The notes beneath the pieces were generated by a model. That model was not told where the DNA came from, did not search any database, and saw only the letters and a program-made list of their open reading frames with translations. This document shows positions 19,746 through 26,641 of a stretch of DNA of 64,000 nt, one piece after another. How positions within the stretch are numbered: position 1 is the stretch's first letter; each line of letters starts with the position of its first letter. Location of the stretch: assembly GCA_002696735.1 (NCBI GenBank), contig NZSL01000014.1, positions 2,270 through 66,269 of the forward strand, written 5' to 3'. The translations under genes were made by a program, and so were the position numbers. The stretch comes from Methylophaga sp. (GTDB lineage: Bacteria; Pseudomonadota; Gammaproteobacteria; Nitrosococcales; Methylophagaceae).

Positions 19746-19756
19746 AAATTCCTCCA

Positions 19757-20236
19757 TTACGCTGCAAATCTGCGAGCAACTTCATGCTCGATATTGCTTT
19801 CATCAATCCCCATGCGTTTTAGGCTGCTGAGCAGGTTAGCCAGGTAGTGCTGCTCTGGGTCATGTTCTGGCAGTACAGGGTCCTTCATCTTTTTCATGTG
19901 CCGGCCACCATTGTTTTTCAGTGCTTTAAAGTCGTCATGCTCTACGGCAAAATCAACACCATGCCGCTTGATTCGGGCAGACATTGCAGAGCAAGTGCAT
20001 TTAACGGCCGCAACCTCAATAAGCTCGTCTAATGTCATTTGCTGGCCTTTGTAGTCATAACGCTTTTTCATGCGCTCACCCTGGTTTAATCGGGTATATG
20101 CCATCGCATCATAGGCTCCATACTTTGATAGCAGTAAGGCCATATAAGAGCGTCCTACGCCTTTAATCTCAGCTAACTGACGAACGGTTAAGTGCTCGCC
20201 GTTGTATTCGTGTTTTGTTGGTGCTGGTCCTTTCAT
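19757..20236 (-). CDS. phage protein with two tandem HTH-like repeats, 159 aa
   Basis: Two related units: YNGEHLTVRQLAEIKGVGRS (about 11-45) and YKGQQMTLDELIEVAAVKCT (about 62-100), each followed by a helix containing a conserved Gly. This layout occurs in DNA-binding segments of phage HNH enzymes and regulators, but no nuclease motif is present here. A C-terminal acidic helix ends in EHEVARRFAA. Probably DNA binding. Confidence 0.6.
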   Translation of the reverse strand: MKGPAPTKHEYNGEHLTVRQLAEIKGVGRSYMALLLSKYGAYDAMAYTRLNQGERMKKRYDYKGQQMTLDELIEVAAVKCTCSAMSARIKRHGVDFAVEHDDFKALKNNGGRHMKKMKDPVLPEHDPEQHYLANLLSSLKRMGIDESNIEHEVARRFAA

Positions 20237-20406
20237 TTCGTCTCCTCGATAAATTTCAAATCTTCGTCAAGAATTTCACACCAGATACCCTGAATACCTA
20301 CAAGCTCAAATTGATGCCATGAACCGGACTTGCCAAAATAAGTTAATCTTTCAGGCTGGTCTTTCCAGTTGTATCTACCGCCTCTAACTAAATCCTCTGC
20401 TTTCAT
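20233..20406 (-). CDS. small hypothetical phage protein, 57 aa
   Basis: MKAEDLVRGGRYNWKDQPER... with a beta-rich SH3-like look (RLTYFGKSG, WHQFELVGI). Both ends overlap neighbours by 4 bp (ATGA with csrA above and with the HTH-repeat gene below), strong evidence for a real gene. Confidence 0.65.
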   Translation of the reverse strand: MKAEDLVRGGRYNWKDQPERLTYFGKSGSWHQFELVGIQGIWCEILDEDLKFIEETK

Positions 20407-20585
20407 TTCGCTGTCTCCAGTTTGCTTGCTAGTTTCCGTTCACGTAGTTCTGACCTGTCATTTTCTACTGATAAAGGTGCGTCAATGCCGATTCTGACCT
20501 GCCCTCTATTTACTTCCAAAACCGTCACCACAATGTCATCACCGATGATGATTGAGTCTCCCACTGAGCGAGTTAATACCAACAT
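20403..20585 (-). CDS. csrA: phage-encoded CsrA/RsmA-like RNA-binding regulator
   Basis: 60 aa with the full CsrA fold: MLVLTRSVGDSIIIGDDIVV, QVRIGIDAP, then a C-terminal helix. RNA-contact residues Leu4, Arg6 and Arg44 (NDRSEL in place of HREEI) are kept. CsrA dimers bind GGA in mRNA leaders and alter translation. Shine-Dalgarno GAAGGAA. Sits in the early-left operon, so it would act on host or phage mRNAs soon after induction or infection. Confidence 0.9.
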   Translation of the reverse strand: MLVLTRSVGDSIIIGDDIVVTVLEVNRGQVRIGIDAPLSVENDRSELRERKLASKLETAK

Positions 20586-20616
20586 CAGTTAATTCCTTCT
20601 TGTGTGTGGTTAAGGT

Positions 20617-20826
20617 TCACGCTTCAACCCATTTGAAATCTGGATAAGTTCCAGTAAGTGTGTAGCCGCAATTCCCCTTTGGAAAAGCAGGCATGGCATC
20701 AACGCATTTCTGGCAATAAGCTCTATATCCGCCTACGTTTCCATCGATTCCACCCTTAAGCGGAGTAGAGCAGCCAGGGCATGAAATGCCGATATCATCT
20801 TTATCTGCTGTATTTGGTGAGGCCAT
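20617..20826 (-). CDS. zinc-ribbon phage protein, 69 aa
   Basis: ATG at 20826 follows AAGGAATAAGG. Two zinc knuckles, CPGC near the N-terminus and CQKC after YRAY, form a likely single zinc site; a further Cys lies in KGNCGYTL. Typical small phage treble-clef protein, function unknown. Confidence 0.65.
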   Translation of the reverse strand: MASPNTADKDDIGISCPGCSTPLKGGIDGNVGGYRAYCQKCVDAMPAFPKGNCGYTLTGTYPDFKWVEA

Positions 20827-20852
20827 TGCCTTATTCCTTTGTAAAATGTCTT

Positions 20853-21065
20853 TTAGAGCATGTCGCAATCGCAGCCATCTTGGCCGCACCAGTAGCACCT
20901 GAATGCGAAATCATCCTCATCACACATACATGAACTATCAAACGAGCTATCACACAGCCCGCCCGCCATAACGCCAGCACAAGGAACGTCACTGCATACC
21001 TGGCAGCAATCACACTGTTTCCTTAATAAATCCATTACATGCTTTGGTGGTGCGTATTCGTTCAT
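20853..21065 (-). CDS. cysteine-rich phage protein, 70 aa
   Basis: Start at 21065 after CGAGGAAA. Twelve cysteines in 70 residues (CDCCQVCSDVPC, CMCD, CYWCGQDGCDC) with many acidic residues: probably binds two or three zinc ions. Overlaps nothing and is followed 26 bp later by the zinc-ribbon gene. Confidence 0.65.
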   Translation of the reverse strand: MNEYAPPKHVMDLLRKQCDCCQVCSDVPCAGVMAGGLCDSSFDSSCMCDEDDFAFRCYWCGQDGCDCDML

Positions 21066-21518
21066 AATAATTTCCTCGTTAAAAGTGTTATCGCATTGGA
21101 CTAACAACTGCTAATCACTGAGAAAGAAGAGGGCACGTCTAATAGCTTTCACAGTTGCTAGTCCGATGAGAACTTGCGTATTCAATATTGGACGCTGGAT
21201 TTAAAGTGGCGCGCCTAACCACTAATGCGAGGTCTTTCGACATCTGGTGCCTTACGGGTCTATTCCAGTTCATCCCGTCGCTTCTAGGCTTCACGCATTG
21301 GGATAGTGACTCTACCCATCAACAGGGTTTATTCCTCCAGGCTTTACAAGCCACCATCCCGATACGATCACCTGTATCAGCTGCCGGGCTTTCTCCGGCG
21401 CGTTATCATGACTATCTCCTTTTGCTTAGTTAACGCTTATCTATTCTCAAAAATTCCAGCCTATTGCTGGCACCCTTTAGCCCCATTTAAGGGGCTGGTT
21501 GTTAATCGGGAGTGGTGG
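21066..21518 (-). other. 450-bp segment without a clear gene; tiny ORFs or structured RNA
   Basis: Between ssb and the cysteine-rich gene. On the minus strand there is a hairpin AGCCCC-TTAAAT-GGGGCT (near 21475-21500), then a strong AAAAGGAG with ATG at 21409 giving a 10-aa peptide, then short frames starting at 21357 and 21319, and a 44-aa frame 21273-21139 (MNWNRPVRHQMSKDLALVVR...). None is convincing alone. It could be an early leader region or a structured RNA. Confidence 0.45.
21139..21273 (-). CDS. possible 44-aa protein
   Basis: MNWNRPVRHQMSKDLALVVR with a basic helical stretch, then ATLNPASNIEYASSHRTSN. Weak ribosome site GACGGG directly before the ATG. It is the longest frame in the otherwise empty segment. 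Low confidence. Confidence 0.3.
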   Translation of the reverse strand: MNWNRPVRHQMSKDLALVVRRATLNPASNIEYASSHRTSNCESY

Positions 21519-21966
21519 TTAAATAATCGTGCCGCGTAAGTGCTGGTTAAATGGAATATCTTGATCATCAAAGTCATTGCCAGCTGAATAATCCGGCCCC
21601 GCTTGTTGTGCTGCTGGTTGTGGTCGTGATTGCTGCTGCCCCCCCTTCTTTTTTACTGCCAATCAAATCAATGCTGTTTACATTCAATTCCAGGCTTTTC
21701 TTTTCTATACCGTCATTACCTGTAAAAGCGTTTTCAGATAACTCTCCCGATACCGCTACAGACTGACCTTTAACTAAATACTGAATTAACCCTCCTGTTG
21801 CTCTGTTACCCCAAAGATTACAACGCACCCACATCGTTTTTTGCCTATCACCAAAGCCCGTTGTTATAGCTAATGGGAAGGTCGCTACGGTTGAACCTGA
21901 TGGTATGGCGCGTGTTTCCACATCACGTCCGATATTGCCTGTTGCTGAGTAGTTGCTTAAGCTCAT
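21519..21966 (-). pseudogene. ssb: single-stranded DNA-binding protein, frameshifted in a G7 tract
   Basis: The OB fold is intact: MSLSNYSATGNIGRDVETRA, VATFPLAITTGF, WVRCNLWGNRA, GLIQYLVKGQSVAVSGEL. As read, the frame runs to 21574 (130 aa) and ends GLFSWQ without the acidic tip. At a run of seven G (21639-21645 as C on plus), removing one G restores a Gln/Pro-rich linker and NDFDDQDIPF, the tail that recruits partners, with nine extra residues to a stop at 21519 (148 aa). So either a sequencing slip, slippage-based switching or a real loss of the tail. Confidence 0.85.
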
Positions 21967-21974
21967 TTTTATTC

Positions 21975-22799
21975 CTATTTAACGGTGATTCGATATGAAT
22001 AAACCGGCTCAACTAATTGCTCCGTTGCCAGTTCGATTTTGTTTTCCTTGATGTATGCGGCTGGTGTTTGCTTTTTCTCCCAGACTTCCGAAACCGAAAC
22101 CCGAACACCACCACCCATTGCAGAATGATTCCCTGCCAGACTCTGCAAGCTTGTAGCAACGACTTTCTTACTCGCTTCCAGGTTCTTTATTTGCTGATCA
22201 ATCTGTTTGTAGTTTTCAGCCAGTGCCAGCCATTCGGAGTCAGAACGCTCAAAGTTTTCAAGGTCTTCCCGCCATTGCTTCCAGCCATTGATTAACTTTT
22301 CCTGGCGTTCAGGCTGTGGCTTATACTCATGGTGCGTAATAGCTCTATCTTTACGGCTGGTAATGGTTAAAACCGCCATTTCGGCTCCGGAGACTAAAAG
22401 CTGATGCTCAAGCTGCCAGTAATACAGGGCTGGAATATCGGTAAACGTCTTGCCGGTAAATTTATGCTCCCAGACCAGATCGTTATCCATTGTGATACCG
22501 TCAAAGCTTGCCAGCAGTTTCAATCCTTCCATTTCTTTAATGCCCACTAACGGGCTAACGGATAAACCATAATCTTCCTCAAACACTGGGCGAGCTTCGG
22601 CCTCTGCCGCATGACCTTCATCGAACAGTCCCTGCATTTTTGAGTTATCACGTTGACGAAGCCCGAGCGCATACTCCATTTCAATGTCGCGGCTGTTGTA
22701 ACCTTCACCCATCATGGCGGGGGCGATTGACGCGGTAAAAGCCTTCTCGCGCGCTTTGAGCCATTCCGGTGTTCCTTGTTGCAAATTTAAGACCTTCAT
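21975..22799 (-). CDS. YqaJ-type viral exonuclease
   Basis: 274 aa lambda-exonuclease-like recombinase of the YqaJ family, which resects double-strand ends for the annealing protein next door. Motifs: LQQGTPEWLKAREKAFTAS, the acidic LLASFDGIT, WEHKF with the active-site Glu-x-Lys, and YYWQLEHQLLVSGAE. Overlaps erf by one base; ssb follows 8 bp later, forming a recombination cassette. Confidence 0.9.
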   Translation of the reverse strand: MKVLNLQQGTPEWLKAREKAFTASIAPAMMGEGYNSRDIEMEYALGLRQRDNSKMQGLFDEGHAAEAEARPVFEEDYGLSVSPLVGIKEMEGLKLLASFDGITMDNDLVWEHKFTGKTFTDIPALYYWQLEHQLLVSGAEMAVLTITSRKDRAITHHEYKPQPERQEKLINGWKQWREDLENFERSDSEWLALAENYKQIDQQIKNLEASKKVVATSLQSLAGNHSAMGGGVRVSVSEVWEKKQTPAAYIKENKIELATEQLVEPVYSYRITVK

Positions 22800-23395
22800 T
22801 ACGCAGCCTCCTTAACTTTCTTGTTTAGCATGGCAATCGCAGCCTTAAATGCCCGTTGTGGAAGTTCATCAACACTGTTGATGGTGTAACCTTCCTTGCC
22901 TGAGAAGTGCTGTAGAAACCGGGCAGTATCTGTTGATGTTTCGTGAATGCGATCCTTCAACTCTTTTGCCTGGTCTGCCGTAACCACTGCTGGTTTAGGC
23001 GCTGTATCTACATGGGTTTTATGCTCGTCCGTGTCTGCATCTTTAGTGTCGTCAATAGCAAACAGGCCGTTTAATGCGTACTTACGGGCATAACTGGATG
23101 CTGTGCCAGTAATCTGGCTATCATCCATTCCTTTCTTGGTTTCAGCCTCTCTTGCAAGTGCTGTTGATTCAGCAATCACCTTGTCTCCTTGCATAACCCG
23201 GCATGTTGCTTTTATGTAAACGCGATCACCAACACCAACAACATCATCACTCATACTTAAATAGTATTCATGCTTTGCCAGGATTGGCTTTACAGCCTCA
23301 ACAATATCCTCACAACTACGGTATTTATACTTACCAAAACTGTTGAACTGACCTTTAGGCGCTTTTAATTCCGCCTGAATTTTTGACATACTCAT
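22799..23395 (-). CDS. erf: ERF-family single-strand annealing recombinase
   Basis: 198 aa. N-terminal ERF domain with FGKYKYRSCEDIVEAVKPIL and the hallmark GMDDSQITGTASSYARKYAL plus GLFAIDD. C-terminal region after DADTDEH is a linker and helical domain. It anneals complementary strands made by the exonuclease. ATG at 23395 overlaps the upstream stop (ATGA). Confidence 0.92.
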   Translation of the reverse strand: MSMSKIQAELKAPKGQFNSFGKYKYRSCEDIVEAVKPILAKHEYYLSMSDDVVGVGDRVYIKATCRVMQGDKVIAESTALAREAETKKGMDDSQITGTASSYARKYALNGLFAIDDTKDADTDEHKTHVDTAPKPAVVTADQAKELKDRIHETSTDTARFLQHFSGKEGYTINSVDELPQRAFKAAIAMLNKKVKEAA

Positions 23396-23559
23396 TGCAT
23401 TAACTCCTTTTCTAAAGCTTCTGCCAGTGCAGATTCACGCTCCGATGTTTCATATCCGCGCCCGTAAGCGTCTTTAAATTCTTCGCTAGCATCTGATGGA
23501 CATTCAAGCCCTTGCTGACCTGCTAGGAAGCCATCAACAAAATCATTCTTGCTGTTCAT
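23392..23559 (-). CDS. small phage protein, 55 aa
   Basis: MNSKNDFVDGFLAGQQGLEC..., start after GGAAGGAG. Contains FKDAYGRGYETSERESA: the DGFLAGQxG and AYxRGYE pattern is common in small phage proteins of unknown role. Overlaps the neighbouring small gene on its 5' side and erf on its 3' side. Confidence 0.65.
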   Translation of the reverse strand: MNSKNDFVDGFLAGQQGLECPSDASEEFKDAYGRGYETSERESALAEALEKELMQ

Positions 23560-23719
23560 CTTCTTCTCCTTCCTGGTTGTTATTTCCAAAAATCTCATAA
23601 AAAGCAGTTCTTTCTGCTTCGTTCAAACCCTGTTCAAACTGTTTCTCTAAAGTTGGTTCAGCCATAGCTATTCCCATGAAAATTAATAAGCCGAATGTGA
23701 TTTCGCGTAGGGTGGTCAT
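23543..23719 (-). CDS. small protein with signal-like N-terminus, 58 aa
   Basis: MTTLREITFGLLIFMGIAMA followed by EPTLEKQFEQGLNEAERTAF and an acidic end. The ATG at 23719 forms TAATG with the upstream stop, giving translational coupling. The N-terminal hydrophobic stretch with AMA suggests export or a membrane anchor. A shorter 40-aa form could start at 23665. Confidence 0.55.
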   Translation of the reverse strand: MTTLREITFGLLIFMGIAMAEPTLEKQFEQGLNEAERTAFYEIFGNNNQEGEEDEQQE

Positions 23720-23988
23720 TACTCATCCCTGTTAACAATGAAATAATCGCCACTAGAAAACATGGAGCCTGACTGTTCGCCACACGCTTTTTTGATGGCT
23801 TTCTCAGCTGGCTTTACAGCATCAATCATTGCTAGATGCAGCTGCATTGCGTATCCGTAATGGCTTTTTTGTAAAACAACCACTTTCTCAAGAGCCTCAA
23901 ACAACTCCCTAGCCACATCAGCAGGAACCCATTCTGTTATTTCGCCGTGACCTGCTACTTCGGGGAATAGGTAGGTTTTAAGGGTCAT
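23719..23988 (-). CDS. hypothetical phage protein, 89 aa
   Basis: Starts MTLKTYLFPEVAGHGEITEW and has VPADVARELFEALEKVVVLQ. Overlaps the upstream gene by 4 bp. Soluble, no recognised domain. Confidence 0.65.
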   Translation of the reverse strand: MTLKTYLFPEVAGHGEITEWVPADVARELFEALEKVVVLQKSHYGYAMQLHLAMIDAVKPAEKAIKKACGEQSGSMFSSGDYFIVNRDE

Positions 23989-24329
23989 GATTGTTCTCCG
24001 CGTGCTTTGGCTAGGGCGGCATCAGCATCAAACAAGTGCCCAATCATTTTTGGATGGTTTTTAATATCGGCTTTCATTTTCTTAACTTCTTCTGTCAAGC
24101 AATGCAGCGCCTCATACAAATCAGGTGCGGCTTTCTGTAAAGCAATATTTGCTTCTGCTTCACGCGCTCTTTCTTGTCTCAACGGCTCTGTTCTTTCGCG
24201 CATATCCAGCCATGACTCACCATCAAGCTTTTCATCGCTGACGGATAATGGGTAATTAACGCCATTCTTAATCACGCCGCCAAGTGGCAAAACTTGATCC
24301 CAAGGAGCAGGAGTAAATTTAGTAGTCAT
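23985..24329 (-). CDS. conserved phage protein with TPAPW...AAPDLYEAL pattern, 114 aa
   Basis: N-terminus MTTKFTPAPWDQVLPLGG and later ANIALQKAAPDLYEALHCL match a family found in many phage early regions (TPAPW near the start, AAPDLLEAL later). The function is unknown. Overlaps the upstream gene by 11 bp. Confidence 0.75.
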   Translation of the reverse strand: MTTKFTPAPWDQVLPLGGVIKNGVNYPLSVSDEKLDGESWLDMRERTEPLRQERAREAEANIALQKAAPDLYEALHCLTEEVKKMKADIKNHPKMIGHLFDADAALAKARGEQS

Positions 24330-24624
24330 AATCGCTCTCCATAACTGCCAGCTTTTGGCTTAATTCTGATTCTTCACGCTCAGCAATCATCTGGTCTTCA
24401 ATGAAGTCAAAATGGTCAGATTCGATTGCAGCCCAAACGCCATCAATATTTATTCTGGCCTTGGTGACTGATGGTCTATCGCCATTCATGTCATAGGTAA
24501 TGATTGCTTCGTAGCTCGTATCACCAATAGTCAAATCCATATCGTGACTGAGGCCTGTTTCAGCAAAAGGGCTTAGCGGGTGACTGTCGAATTGGCGGAT
24601 ACCTTCTGGATAATTACCCATCAC
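24319..24624 (-). CDS. hypothetical phage protein, 101 aa
   Basis: Beta-rich centre (MDLTIGDTSYEAIITYDMNG, SVTKARINIDGVWAAI) and acidic helical end. Overlaps both neighbours by 4 and 11 bp. Not recognised. Confidence 0.65.
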   Translation of the reverse strand: MMGNYPEGIRQFDSHPLSPFAETGLSHDMDLTIGDTSYEAIITYDMNGDRPSVTKARINIDGVWAAIESDHFDFIEDQMIAEREESELSQKLAVMESDYDY

Positions 24625-24815
24625 AGCACCCCCATAACTTTAAGAAGCGGTTGCAAAACCATGTTTGCCAAAGGCCATGCAAAAATCCAAACAAGGAAGG
24701 TGCAGGCGATTACATGCAGGATGATTTCCAGTACACCCATAGGCTTTCTAGGCACTGGGTATTCGGCAGAACAATCACCGACTCGATAAGTAGGTTGTAT
24801 CTTTGCTGACTTCAT
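24621..24815 (-). CDS. first gene of the leftward operon: small membrane protein, 64 aa
   Basis: ATG at 24815 follows CGGGAG; the longer open frame to 24992 would run through the PL promoter. Cytoplasmic N-terminus YRVGDCSAEYPVPRKPMG then hydrophobic LEIILHVIACTFLVWIFAWP. It occupies the position of lambda N, but has no arginine-rich RNA-binding motif. Confidence 0.65.
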   Translation of the reverse strand: MKSAKIQPTYRVGDCSAEYPVPRKPMGVLEIILHVIACTFLVWIFAWPLANMVLQPLLKVMGVL

Positions 24816-24956
24816 GTTGTTTTGCTCCCGTAACCGTTGTTGGTTTGGTCGAGACCGGCGTTGCCTTTGTGGCTTAAGCCGGTCAACAGAGAGGGCGCTA
24901 GGCATTTTTACGTGTGTTTGTTCACTGTTCGCCGGTTTCTCTGTGACCGTGGGGCT

Positions 24957-24998
24957 ATTATTGAACAATTGTTCCGTACATGTCAAGAACAATTGTTC
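24957..24998 (-). promoter_or_regulatory. PL promoter with operators OL1 and OL2
   Basis: Minus-strand TTGACA (24986-24981), 18-bp spacer, AATAAT (24962-24957). Two copies of the perfect palindrome GAACAATTGTTC: 24963-24974 fills the spacer next to the -10, and 24987-24998 abuts the -35. The same geometry occurs at PR. Repressor binding should block leftward early transcription. Confidence 0.88.
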
Positions 24999-25107
24999 CG
25001 GGTTTGTAAATAAAAAGGCAAATATTACTATCGTTTAAATATATGGCGCGTAAACAGGTGTTTTATAGGATAAACTTGTTTTGTATTAATCTAACAAGGA
25101 ATTACTG

Positions 25108-25722
25108 ATGAGAATGTTCGTCTTGATTACTGCCATTATGATTGCAGGCTGCACTCCGTACTCATATGAGCAAGCAACTCAATCCCCACCTCAAGATTTA
25201 AGCAAGGAGGGTTTCAGTGAGAAAATAACGGTTAAGGATGGCCCGCTTGAAGATAAGGCGGAGATTAATACCTTATATGGCTTTAGATCGTTTAATACTA
25301 GCGGTGAGGTATGGAATGATAACTTTTTGAGGGCATACATAGATAAATCTACAGGTAGGACGACATACCAGGTATATGATGTTATTTACATGAAAGATTG
25401 GTCAAATTTTTACCAGGTAAACTATTTATCCAGCGGCGATTTAAAGTCTAAACCGCTTCTTAAGATATCAAGCGATGTTATATCTTGCAGCTACATAAGT
25501 GAATATGGCTGCACCCTAAGAGAGGATGTAGCCTGGAGCGTTGATAGGAATCTGCTTGAGCGCATAGCTTCAACTTATACAACCGTTGCCGATAGAGCTA
25601 CATGGGAATACAAGCTTAAAGCTAGAACGGGATCGGATGAAAATAGAATGTTCTTCGCTGCTGAAGTAGCGGCACTGCTTGAGGCTGTTGACAGCTATAA
25701 ATCTAGCAATGGTTTAAATTAA
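25108..25722 (+). CDS. lipoprotein, candidate lysogenic-conversion (moron) gene
   Basis: 204 aa. Signal with lipobox: MRMFVLITAIMIAGC, lipid on Cys15, then Thr-Pro, so outer-membrane sorting is likely. The mature domain (VYDVIYMKDWSNFYQVNYLS, DVISCSYISEYGCTLREDVA) has a Cys pair and is unlike anything I recognise. Shine-Dalgarno AAGGAA. It lies between OL and cI on the opposite strand to both, so it needs its own promoter (AT-rich 25010-25090) and could be expressed in the lysogen, like superinfection-exclusion lipoproteins. Confidence 0.8.
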   Translation: MRMFVLITAIMIAGCTPYSYEQATQSPPQDLSKEGFSEKITVKDGPLEDKAEINTLYGFRSFNTSGEVWNDNFLRAYIDKSTGRTTYQVYDVIYMKDWSNFYQVNYLSSGDLKSKPLLKISSDVISCSYISEYGCTLREDVAWSVDRNLLERIASTYTTVADRATWEYKLKARTGSDENRMFFAAEVAALLEAVDSYKSSNGLN

Positions 25723-25863
25723 TTTTACAGATATAGACTTACAGGCTTCACAATTAAAAACCTGCTCACCTTCAGCGTTAAGGTGCAATAACCGCCATTT
25801 ATGTTTGTGTATTTTGCACCATATACGCGTAACGGGTGTATGCCACGCAGTAGATATAATCAT
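25714..25863 (-). CDS. zinc-ribbon-like protein downstream of cI, 49 aa
   Basis: ATG overlaps the cI stop (TAATG). Sequence contains WCKIHKHKWRLLHLNAEGEQ then CEAC: WCKxxxHKWR...CxxC resembles short phage and plasmid zinc ribbons. Its last 9 bp overlap the convergent lipoprotein gene. Co-expressed with the repressor in lysogens; role unknown. Confidence 0.6.
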   Translation of the reverse strand: MIISTAWHTPVTRIWCKIHKHKWRLLHLNAEGEQVFNCEACKSISVKLI

Positions 25864-26231
25864 TAATGTGCGTGACTATCGCCGTTTGAAACTTTGCGGG
25901 TGGCTTCGCGCTTAGCGGCATCTTCTATAAAAGCCTTTCCGTCAGGATCGGCTTTATTCCAGTTATCAATTAAGGCTTCAATGTGGCGCATTTGCTTAAT
26001 ATCACCCATAAGCTGAGGCATAATCAATTGCCAACCAGTTAAGTTGAAAGCTGCAGCCAGCTTGTCTGCGATCTCAATTGAAGGGCAACGCTCACCGCTG
26101 AGTATGTAACGTATCATTCTCGCGGTAACGCCGCTTTTCTTTTCCAAGTCCTTTATTTCCCACTCGCACATATCCATTAACCTTTTCAGGTTATTAACGA
26201 GGGTTTCCTGGGTAGATGGTTTGTTTTGCAT
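25863..26231 (-). CDS. CI-like prophage repressor without peptidase domain
   Basis: 122 aa from ATG 26231. N-terminal HTH_3 domain: NNLKRLMDMCEWEIKDLEKK, SGVTARMIRYILSGERCPSI and ADKLAAAFNL. The C-terminal part (IEALIDNWNKADPDGKAFIE) is helical and probably dimerises. There is no S24/LexA-like autoprotease with Ser-Lys dyad, so RecA-driven self-cleavage is not expected. It should bind the GAACAATTGTTC operators at OL and OR. Confidence 0.85.
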   Translation of the reverse strand: MQNKPSTQETLVNNLKRLMDMCEWEIKDLEKKSGVTARMIRYILSGERCPSIEIADKLAAAFNLTGWQLIMPQLMGDIKQMRHIEALIDNWNKADPDGKAFIEDAAKREATRKVSNGDSHAH

Positions 26232-26240
26232 ATCATGTAC

Positions 26241-26318
26241 TTTATACAAAACGTCGGGAAATTTTGTTCCTAATTTGAACGATTGTTCTTGACAGGTTGC
26301 GGAACAACTGTTCATAAT
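26241..26318. promoter_or_regulatory. OR region: PR, PRM and operators
   Basis: Rightward PR: TTGACA (26289-26294), 18-bp spacer, CATAAT (26313-26318). Operators OR1 GAACAACTGTTC (26302-26313) and OR2 GAACGATTGTTC (26277-26288), each one mismatch from the OL palindrome and placed as in PL. A weaker third site GGAAATTTTGTTCC (26257-26270) overlaps the -35 area of leftward PRM, whose -10 is TATAAA (26246-26241). Both predicted transcripts begin at or within a few bases of the start codon. Confidence 0.85.
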
Positions 26319-26324
26319 TCACCC

Positions 26325-26519
26325 ATGAATAAAAACTTATATGAACAGACATTGAAGTTACTTAACGCCAGCGATTTATCGCCGGAGTTCGTGGCTTCCA
26401 ATATTGGTGTAACCGGGAGATGGGTTCGCAAGGTTCGTGATGGAATCATCAAGGAACCTGGCGTGCAAAAAATCCAGCGCCTACATGACTTCCTTAGCAC
26501 TAATAAATCAGCCGCATAA
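26325..26519 (+). CDS. Cro-like regulator
   Basis: 64 aa: MNKNLYEQTLKLLNASDLSP, then HTH ASNIGVTGRWVRKVRDGIIK and a helical end (VQKIQRLHDFL). The ATG at 26325 has no Shine-Dalgarno and lies 7 bases after the PR -10, so the PR transcript is probably leaderless. A strong terminator follows immediately. Divergent from cI as expected for Cro. Confidence 0.82.
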   Translation: MNKNLYEQTLKLLNASDLSPEFVASNIGVTGRWVRKVRDGIIKEPGVQKIQRLHDFLSTNKSAA

Positions 26520-26520
26520 C

Positions 26521-26546
26521 AGCTCACCTTCGGGTGGGCTTTTTTT
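26521..26546 (+). terminator. intrinsic terminator after cro (tR1 position)
   Basis: AGCTCACC-TTCG-GGTGGGCT stem with a stable UUCG tetraloop and seven T. Downstream early genes need read-through, antitermination or their own promoter. Confidence 0.93.
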
Positions 26547-26641
26547 GTGCCTGATACGTTTTTGAAAGCTGATTTATCCATGACTCCAGATTAACCGAGC
26601 CATGGCAAGAAAAATATATTTAAGTTCCAGGAGTTCAAACA

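Noticed and set aside
24816..24992. N-terminal extension of the first leftward gene to 24992
   Set aside because: The extension would lie across the PL promoter and operator and has no ribosome site; ATG 24815 has CGGGAG.
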